A stretch of 26,019 bases of DNA from a virus. The DNA lies in the IMG/VR virus record IMGVR_UViG_3300034190_002207, positions 1 to 26,019 of that record. One strand, given 5' to 3'. Below, one piece after another: positions 20,846-26,019 of the stretch. Positions within the stretch are counted from its first letter, which is position 1. Each line of letters opens with the position of its first letter. Under the pieces are notes generated by a model. That model searched no databases. It saw only the letters and a program-made list of their open reading frames with translations, and was not told the DNA's origin. Position numbers and translations under genes: made by a program.

Positions 20846-22339
20846 ATGAAAGATGAAAGAATAAACCCCTTACAAAATAATATAAGAGCAGCAAGAACGA
20901 TTGTAGATACTGTCAAAAGTACACTTGGCCCAATGGGTCGAGATAAGATGATGGTTGATGCTGGTGGTGACACGATAATCACTAACGATGGAGCAACAAT
21001 ATTGAGAGAGTTAGATGTCTCACATCCGGGTGCGAAGATGATGGTAGATATAGCAAAAACACAAGAAGCGTTATGTTATGATGGTACAACTTCTACAGTT
21101 ATATTAGCAGGGCAACTGTTGGCAGACTCAGAACATTTGTTCATTAAAGGTTTACATCCTAATCTTGTTTGTAAAGGATATAATCAAGCGGCTAACATGG
21201 CTATAGATTATTTAGATAATCAATTATCCTTCAAAGCAGGTGAAAAAGAAATTTTACAAATAGCAAAAACATCAGTTACTGGTAAATCATTAGAAGCAGC
21301 AATTGACCAAGTTTCTCAATTATGTGTTGAAGCAGTTAATGTTGCAGGTAGTGCAGATAAAGTAAAAGTTGTTGGATTGGCTGGAGGTGCTTTGTCTGAT
21401 TCTTATTTCTTCAATGGTGTTGTAGTCAACAAAGATTTTGTTTATGAAGTAGAAGAAGAAAATCTTTCTAACATTATACTACTTAATACAGGTTTAGAGC
21501 CTATGAAAAGAGAAGAAAATGTAACAGTACAAGTAGATATGAAAGGATATAATGCATTCAAAAAAAGCGACACAGATGATTTACTATTACAAGCAAAAAG
21601 AATTGGTAACATGTTGCCAAATGGAGGTGTAGTTTTCGTTAGAGATGGTGTCACTGATAATGTGGCTGCTTACTTAGCAAAACAAAATATAGCAATTCTT
21701 AGAAGAATTCCTGAATCTTCAATGAAATCATTAGGATTAGCGTTAGGTACTCGTATAGCACAAACACCCGATGATATAGAAAATATCGTTTCAGGTTTTA
21801 TAGAAAGAAAAACATTCAATGAAATAAATTATCTCTTCGTTAAAGGTAAAGTAAAATCTAATCAATCAACACTGGTATTAAGAGGGGCAACAAGTTCAAC
21901 TCTTGATGAAGTTGCTCGTGGTTTTGATGATGCACTAGGTGTAGTTTCTCTAGTATTAAATGGAGGAAAGATTGTTACAGGCGGAGGGTCTACATATGCT
22001 TCTTTGGCTAATTATTTGAGAATGAAGGCTAATACTGTCGAAGGTAGAGCACAGATGGCTATTAACGCATTTGCAGATTCTTTAGAGATATTGCCAGCAA
22101 CTATAGCAGAAAATGCTGGTCATGACCCACTAGATGTAATTCTTGATATGAGACATGCTATATCGGATGGCGAATATCATATGGGTGTTAATGTAGAAGA
22201 CGGTGGTATTATAGATATGTTAGAAAATGGCATTGTTGAACCCTGCGATTTGGTAAGACAAGCAATTCTTAGTGCAACTGAGGTTACAACTGCAATATTA
22301 AAAATTGACGACATTATTGCAAAAAGAGGCATGGAGTGA
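20846..22339 (+). CDS. Group II chaperonin (thermosome subunit), 497 aa
   Basis: NNIRAARTIVDTVKSTLGP, GRDKMMVDAGGDTIITNDGATIL and HPGAKMMVDIAKTQ are thermosome equatorial-domain signatures. The ATP-site GDGTT is YDGTT here (Y78, D79). Near the C-terminus are GGGSTYASLANYLR (the group II GGGAxE Glu is missing), AFADSLEILPATIAENAGHDPLDV and a terminal LKIDDIIAKRGM. It lacks the first 20 or so residues of host thermosomes and is about 50 residues shorter overall. It probably folds viral proteins, alone or mixed with host subunits. GGTGATA precedes the ATG. A thermosome in a viral operon is a hallmark reported for magroviruses. Confidence 0.97.
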   Translation: MKDERINPLQNNIRAARTIVDTVKSTLGPMGRDKMMVDAGGDTIITNDGATILRELDVSHPGAKMMVDIAKTQEALCYDGTTSTVILAGQLLADSEHLFIKGLHPNLVCKGYNQAANMAIDYLDNQLSFKAGEKEILQIAKTSVTGKSLEAAIDQVSQLCVEAVNVAGSADKVKVVGLAGGALSDSYFFNGVVVNKDFVYEVEEENLSNIILLNTGLEPMKREENVTVQVDMKGYNAFKKSDTDDLLLQAKRIGNMLPNGGVVFVRDGVTDNVAAYLAKQNIAILRRIPESSMKSLGLALGTRIAQTPDDIENIVSGFIERKTFNEINYLFVKGKVKSNQSTLVLRGATSSTLDEVARGFDDALGVVSLVLNGGKIVTGGGSTYASLANYLRMKANTVEGRAQMAINAFADSLEILPATIAENAGHDPLDVILDMRHAISDGEYHMGVNVEDGGIIDMLENGIVEPCDLVRQAILSATEVTTAILKIDDIIAKRGME

Positions 22340-22515
22340 TGAAGAAACTTTCTGAGCGATTAAAAGTATCTTGTAGAAAATGTAATCATAGACACATACC
22401 TATCAGGATTTCTGGAAGATTTCACGATGAAAAAAGAACAAGAGTATACATTTGGAAATGTAGAGAATGCGGTCATCTTTGGGAAGACTCAGTATTCGCA
22501 AAGGCTATAAAATAA
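22339..22515 (+). CDS. TFS/TFIIS-like zinc ribbon, 58 aa
   Basis: CRKC at residues 12-15 and CREC at 41-44 are separated by a beta-hairpin segment with an acidic pair D30-E31, and end CGHLWED. This resembles the C-terminal ribbon of archaeal TFS and eukaryotic TFIIS (CxxC, then DE in the hairpin tip, then FYxCxxCGHxW), in which the acidic pair enters the RNA polymerase active site to trigger transcript cleavage. The N-terminal ribbon of TFS is absent. It could stimulate or jam RNA polymerase, and other zinc ribbons can look similar. It overlaps the thermosome stop by one base, behind GGAGTG. Confidence 0.7.
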   Translation: MKKLSERLKVSCRKCNHRHIPIRISGRFHDEKRTRVYIWKCRECGHLWEDSVFAKAIK

Positions 22516-22549
22516 AACCCTTAGCGTTTGTCGGGGGTTTCTACATTTT
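22514..22549 (+). terminator. Probable terminator after the thermosome unit
   Basis: AAACCC (22515-22520) pairs with GGGTTT (22535-22540) around a 14-base loop and is followed by TTTT at 22546-22549. It directly follows the zinc-ribbon stop. It is a modest hairpin, and archaeal termination depends mainly on T-runs, so confidence is moderate. Confidence 0.4.
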
Positions 22550-22700
22550 AAAAACAGATGGCAACATATTTTCTTTTATATTATCGTACATTACCCGAAG
22601 TAGAACGAGGTACTTCTTTCACCTCTAATCTGTTCCCCCTCCCTTTCTTATGATGCAAGAAAGGGAAATATAGAAGAACCGTTGGTGTAATTTTTACACC
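22516..22700. other. Gene-free structured interval, possible ncRNA or regulatory leader
   Basis: The interval holds a series of inverted repeats and no convincing gene. GAAGTA (22597-22602) pairs with TACTTC (22611-22616). CCCTTTCTT (22641-22649) pairs with AAGAAAGGG (22657-22665), nine perfect pairs with a seven-base loop. TGGTGTAA (22683-22690) pairs with TTACACCA (22694-22701). A 31-codon frame from ATG 22558 has no ribosome site and crosses the hairpins, so I do not call it. Confidence 0.45.
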
Positions 22701-22784
22701 ATGCCAAAAGGTTGGATAACTCATAAACCCATGAGAAAAGCATTTCTAAATTGGTTTGGCAAAACAGAAGAGGATTTTAAATGA
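22701..22784 (+). CDS. Micro-ORF 1, 27 aa
   Basis: It encodes MPKGWITHKPMRKAFLNWF and an acidic end. The ATG begins in the last base of the 22683-22701 hairpin, and the only purine-rich site (GGTG 22684-22687) is inside that stem. It overlaps micro-ORF 2 by four bases. It is basic and aromatic, of unknown function. Support comes from being the first of a coupled series. Confidence 0.4.
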   Translation: MPKGWITHKPMRKAFLNWFGKTEEDFK

Positions 22785-22864
22785 AAAATAGAAAACATCA
22801 CAATGGGTCATGTAAATGGATAAAAGAATTTATGGAAGAAGCGTTTGGAGAATGGGATGAATGA
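22781..22864 (+). CDS. Micro-ORF 2, 27 aa
   Basis: It encodes MKNRKHHNGSCKWIKEFMEE with an acidic end. AGAGGA lies about 8 bases before the ATG, and both ends are ATGA overlaps with neighbours. No family is recognised. Confidence 0.4.
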   Translation: MKNRKHHNGSCKWIKEFMEEAFGEWDE

Positions 22865-23013
22865 AATTGAATGTTGACTATACTATGAAATTTTTAGAAA
22901 GTGATATTCCAGTAAGTTTAGATTCTCCGGTTTTTTCATTAATATTCTTTGTAGCCACAATGAGCATGATTGTCGGAAATATAATCTATAGGTGGAATAT
23001 TAATCGTGAATGA
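22861..23013 (+). CDS. Micro-ORF 3, 50 aa single-span membrane protein
   Basis: After a polar 22-residue start, FSLIFFVATMSMIVGNII forms a convincing transmembrane helix followed by basic YRWNINR. By the positive-inside rule the C-terminus should face the cytoplasm. GGAGAATGGGATGA precedes the ATG. A small viral membrane protein such as a holin-like or envelope-modifying factor is possible but not shown. Confidence 0.5.
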   Translation: MKLNVDYTMKFLESDIPVSLDSPVFSLIFFVATMSMIVGNIIYRWNINRE

Positions 23014-23074
23014 TATTAATTGGGATTATTGGGAAGTAATATTGGAGGGTACGATTAATGAACAAAATAGATAA
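23006..23074 (+). CDS. Micro-ORF 4, 22 aa (GTG start)
   Basis: It encodes MNDINWDYWEVILEGTINEQ with a GTG start behind AGGTGGA. It overlaps micro-ORF 3 by eight bases and micro-ORF 5 by 17. Its GAG GGT codons contribute the ribosome site for the next frame, so it might serve only as a coupling leader. Confidence 0.3.
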   Translation: MNDINWDYWEVILEGTINEQNR

Positions 23075-23135
23075 AGCGTTTTGGACTTTATCAAATAAGT
23101 TCTTTGTTTGGTTGGCTCTTAGAAAAAAGAATTAA
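23058..23135 (+). CDS. Micro-ORF 5, 25 aa
   Basis: It encodes MNKIDKAFWTLSNKFFVWLA and a basic end LRKKN. A strong GGAGGGT site sits nine bases before the ATG. The pattern is an amphipathic or short membrane helix with a basic tail. Its stop overlaps the stop of the convergent minus-strand gene. Confidence 0.4.
   Translation: MNKIDKAFWTLSNKFFVWLALRKKN
23123..23128 (-). terminator. Oligo-T terminator of the tail operon
   Basis: On the minus strand, TTTTTT follows the stop of the tail-chaperone-like gene by three bases, a typical archaeal intrinsic terminator. It lies inside the 3' end of plus-strand micro-ORF 5. Confidence 0.5.
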
Positions 23136-23350
23136 ATCCAAGAAGGTTTTGTTGGAAAATTAGCATAACAATCTTCGGGATTATTATATGCCGCAGGTAA
23201 ATCTAACAAAGCAGTTCTATATGTTGCTAGTTCTGCTTTCTGTGTATCTGTTAATCCTGCATATACTAATGTCAGTTGATATTTATCAATTACTCTTAAT
23301 GCACTATTTCTATCTTGCCTCAAATAATCCCATTCTGCTTCAGTAACCAT
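23132..23350 (-). CDS. Phage tail assembly chaperone-like protein, 72 aa
   Basis: The pattern of an N-terminal helix WDYLRQDRNSALRVIDKY, then LTDTQKAELATYRTALLDLP and a final FPTKPSWI matches the small tail-assembly chaperone domain that phages place after tail fibre genes. Start ATG 23350 (MVTEAEWDYL) is preferred to the upstream TTG at 23356, since GGAG lies 10-14 bases before it. It begins three bases after the fibre stop. It probably helps fold or trimerise that fibre. Confidence 0.8.
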   Translation of the reverse strand: MVTEAEWDYLRQDRNSALRVIDKYQLTLVYAGLTDTQKAELATYRTALLDLPAAYNNPEDCYANFPTKPSWI

Positions 23351-23352
23351 AA

Positions 23353-26019
23353 TCAATCAAACTCCACGTATATAACACCCGTAGTATCTCCCATATCAAC
23401 AGGAGTAGACCCTGCATTTGTTCTTTGTATTCTAATTTCATCTAAAGCATCAAAGGTATGGTTTACAACCACTGCCCCTCTCCATATTGTACTTGAATGA
23501 GGAGATTGTGTTAATTCCATTGTAGCATTTCCACTGACTCCTGTATTATCTTGAGTTGCACCTCTTGCTACTGCAATTTGGAAAAATTCTCCTGAAGTGC
23601 TCATATCATTATTATTATTTATTTTCCAAGTTTGTTCACTTGTACCTGTTACTGTATGATTTCTAGTGTTTAATGTTAAATATTTTACTGTTCCCGATTT
23701 AGGCATAATGAATCCCCAATGATTTTGTGATGAAGCATAATCATGTGATACTGCCTTTAGATTTACTGCACCAGTATCCATATCACTTCTGTTAAACACA
23801 AATGAAACACAACTGTTGATGTTACCTAACGAAGTTTTGATTTCACCTGCAACCTCTAATTTTGCAGAAGGTGCGGTAACACCTATTCCTACATTTCCTG
23901 TGTCCGACTTTATTGTTATTCTATTTTCTGTACCATCTTGAGTTGCCAACACTAAATCTTCAGAAGCGTAAGAAGAAATTTGGTAAGCACTACCCGATGT
24001 ATTTCCACCATCTATAACTAAAGGTTTATTGAAATAGAATTTTGCATTTTCTCCCTGTATATGATTCCAACTTGTGCTTGTAGCACCTAATCGAAGATAG
24101 CCACTAGCAGTATTTATTTCCAAAGCACCACCATGTTCTCCGAGTGAAACATAACCACTTGTAGGGGTTATATCTGATGTGTCATTTTTAATCGTCATAC
24201 CTGTTGTTATTTTTCCACCTAGAAGAGTGCTTATCTGTGGAGCACCACTTATTTCTTCAAAACGTGGGTCAAAAGCGTGTTGAATTTGTTCAGGATTATC
24301 ATCACTGTAAAACATATACACTCTATTTCTAACGTATGTAGATTGTGACCACCATTGGAAATTACCAGCACCTGCTACCCTGTTACCTGTCTCACCATCA
24401 TATACTGCACCCCTATCTGTATAATCTGTATCTCCCATTCCTTGAACATAACCTACAACTAGATACCACTTATCTACTTCCGGTAAATCGCCACTGCTAA
24501 AATAAGCGTTAGTTTCTAACTGCATTATTTTAGCATTATCAGCATGTGCTTGACTTATAGCATACTCTCCGGTTAATGGAATACCTGTCAAAACATTGTT
24601 ATCTATATCAGTATAAGATATTCTATCTACGTTATTTATCACTGCATATCTTGTCGTACTACCATTACCATCAAGTAAAGAATGACCGGAATCCAACGTA
24701 ATACTTGTTTTACCGTAATTAACACCTCTACCTGTACCTGTGGCTGTAGCATTAGCACTCATGGTGATTTGAGAAGATGAATCTATTGATTGAATAGTAG
24801 TGTTGTCGGGTATTCCATCAAATGTACCATCTGCTACATCAAACAAAGACATTCCTGTTACTAATAAATTAGTATTTATGCTAATATTTGTAAGAGTGGC
24901 ACTACCACTAGAGAAATTAGCAGTAAAAGTACCTGTGGTAGTTATTGCACCATCACATGTTCCCCTTCTGCTTACATCTTGCACACCTACGTTACTTCCA
25001 GTAGGGCCATCATGACCATAGAAACCCATATAGTAAGCACCTTCTGTAAGATGACTTCTTTTTACCCATACAGACATTCTATAACTTTTATTAATATCAA
25101 TTTTGGGATACGGTGTGGCAGTTAAGAATCCACCACTTGCACTACTATTACCACTATCTTGAAAACGCCATAGTAATCCTCTAGCATAATAAAAATCATC
25201 TGAGCCTAACGGGGTTTGACCATAGACTATACTATTTTCATCTGTTCCACCATTAATTGTAAATCCGGCAGGTGGGTTAGTTAAATCAGACATTGGCGAC
25301 CATGAATAACTGTTGAAAATATTACCATCAAGATAGCCCGCAGTTTCAGTAAATACTCTACCATAACCTGCTATATGTACTAAATCGCAAGGGTCATTAG
25401 TACCTATCCCAATCTTGCCTTCTGAATCAATACGCATTCTCTCAAGAGCGTCAGTATCATCATCTTGGTCAATAGGCGAAGTGAAGAATACTAAGTCTCC
25501 ACCTTTATCTCCTGTACCGTGGTCTTCTGCGGCATAAGCGGCAATACCCGCAGATGCTTCTGTCACTTTACTAGGGATATTGCCGTCACTCGAATCAAAA
25601 CCAATCGCCCCAAGAAGATTAGTGTCGACAGTAGAAGAATCATTTCTCGTTATCAGTATACCTTGCTTGCCATCAGCCATATTTCCGTGAACATGTAGTA
25701 GAGAAGAAGGAGTTGTAGTGCCTATTCCTACATTACCAGTAGGAAAACTTACATAATTATTACTACTATTATTTCTTATTTCCATTAATATAGTAGAATC
25801 ATCTTCACCTCTAATTCTAAGATAATCACCATCTTTTCTAATGTAATGGGATTCATCATTATCATTTGAAAACTTAATATCTACTCTTGAAGCATCATGA
25901 AGATGTAACTTATGGGTAGGACTCGTAGTGCCTATTCCAACATTACCATCACTCTTGATTTGCATTCTCGTTGTTCCAGTAGTAGTAGCATCATTGGCTC
26001 CCGTATTGAACAGAATGTC
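23353..26019 (-). CDS. Tail fibre / receptor-binding protein (5' end beyond window)
   Basis: The frame is open through the right edge, so the true start is outside. Four GNVGIGTTxP-type repeats typical of marine phage fibres are visible (near 25918-25948, 25711-25741, 25393-25421 and 23870-23904), each followed by a short LxVxG strand. The centre (YRMSVWVKRSH...DKWYLVVGYV...RVYMFYSDDN) resembles a carbohydrate-binding module found in phage fibres. It is interrupted near 24716-24950 by a Thr/Ser-rich beta module (FSSGSATLTN...LLVTGMSLFD...SQITMSANATATGTG). The last 150 residues look like a C-terminal beta domain. It probably binds host surface sugars. It lies on the strand opposite the replication genes, as expected for late genes. 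Confidence 0.92.
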   Translation of the reverse strand, partial: DILFNTGANDATTTGTTRMQIKSDGNVGIGTTSPTHKLHLHDASRVDIKFSNDNDESHYIRKDGDYLRIRGEDDSTILMEIRNNSSNNYVSFPTGNVGIGTTTPSSLLHVHGNMADGKQGILITRNDSSTVDTNLLGAIGFDSSDGNIPSKVTEASAGIAAYAAEDHGTGDKGGDLVFFTSPIDQDDDTDALERMRIDSEGKIGIGTNDPCDLVHIAGYGRVFTETAGYLDGNIFNSYSWSPMSDLTNPPAGFTINGGTDENSIVYGQTPLGSDDFYYARGLLWRFQDSGNSSASGGFLTATPYPKIDINKSYRMSVWVKRSHLTEGAYYMGFYGHDGPTGSNVGVQDVSRRGTCDGAITTTGTFTANFSSGSATLTNISINTNLLVTGMSLFDVADGTFDGIPDNTTIQSIDSSSQITMSANATATGTGRGVNYGKTSITLDSGHSLLDGNGSTTRYAVINNVDRISYTDIDNNVLTGIPLTGEYAISQAHADNAKIMQLETNAYFSSGDLPEVDKWYLVVGYVQGMGDTDYTDRGAVYDGETGNRVAGAGNFQWWSQSTYVRNRVYMFYSDDNPEQIQHAFDPRFEEISGAPQISTLLGGKITTGMTIKNDTSDITPTSGYVSLGEHGGALEINTASGYLRLGATSTSWNHIQGENAKFYFNKPLVIDGGNTSGSAYQISSYASEDLVLATQDGTENRITIKSDTGNVGIGVTAPSAKLEVAGEIKTSLGNINSCVSFVFNRSDMDTGAVNLKAVSHDYASSQNHWGFIMPKSGTVKYLTLNTRNHTVTGTSEQTWKINNNNDMSTSGEFFQIAVARGATQDNTGVSGNATMELTQSPHSSTIWRGAVVVNHTFDALDEIRIQRTNAGSTPVDMGDTTGVIYVEFD

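Noticed and set aside
20217-20894. Minus-strand open frame of 225 codons
   Set aside because: It lies opposite the exonuclease, whose catalytic motifs are intact on the plus strand. The length comes from codon bias.
22558-22653. Plus-strand 31-codon frame starting MATYFLLYYR
   Set aside because: There is no ribosome binding site, no coupling, and it crosses two hairpins.
1-26019. tRNA, rRNA, transposon or integrase
   Set aside because: No cloverleaf, ribosomal motif, terminal inverted repeats with transposase, or recombinase motif was seen on reading both strands. A covariance search could still find a divergent tRNA.

Overview
The window looks like part of the genome of a tailed double-stranded DNA virus infecting an archaeon, most like the magroviruses attributed to marine Group II Euryarchaeota (Poseidoniales). 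The reasons are an archaeal-type replication set (family B DNA polymerase, clamp-loader small subunit, PCNA-like clamp, archaeo-eukaryotic primase, XPF/ERCC4 nuclease, Cas4-like nuclease), a viral group II chaperonin (thermosome), TATA-box promoters, purine-rich Shine-Dalgarno sites, and a marine-phage-style tail fibre. The sequence is AT-rich and extremely compact. Adjacent genes usually overlap by 1, 4 or 8 bases. The taxonomic placement is inferred from gene content, not from a database search.

Layout. Bases 1-7533 (+) carry an accessory block of about 20 small genes, mostly unrecognised. Several encode CxxC zinc-ribbon proteins, and there is a PC4-like protein, a possible winged-helix protein, a possible TFB-like cyclin fold and a large protein with a faint DNA-ligase-like pattern. 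Bases 7575-15019 (+) carry a replisome operon: clamp loader, putative ssDNA-binding protein, RecA-like ATPase split into two genes, DNA polymerase and sliding clamp. Bases 15022-18752 (+) carry a MazG-like protein, two small Cys proteins, a Cas4-like nuclease, primase and XPF nuclease. Bases 18839-22515 (+) carry a P-loop ATPase (probable helicase), a stand-alone 3'-5' exonuclease, a thermosome and a TFS-like zinc ribbon. Bases 22516-22700 hold several hairpins and no convincing gene. Bases 22701-23135 (+) are a train of five overlapping micro-ORFs. On the minus strand are a small tail-chaperone-like gene (23132-23350) and a large tail fibre gene (23353 to beyond the right edge). The replication and structural genes therefore converge near 23.1 kb.

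Control. Four TATA-like elements (about 1870, 7541, 15471 and 18751) fall at module boundaries. Two of them share a 19-base identical stretch. The one before the clamp loader sits at the right distance for a leaderless message. Within operons, ribosome binding sites are written into the last codons of the preceding gene, so many proteins end in runs of Glu.

No tRNA, rRNA, CRISPR array, integrase, transposase or intein was found. Functions rest on motifs read by eye. Most small genes remain of unknown function.
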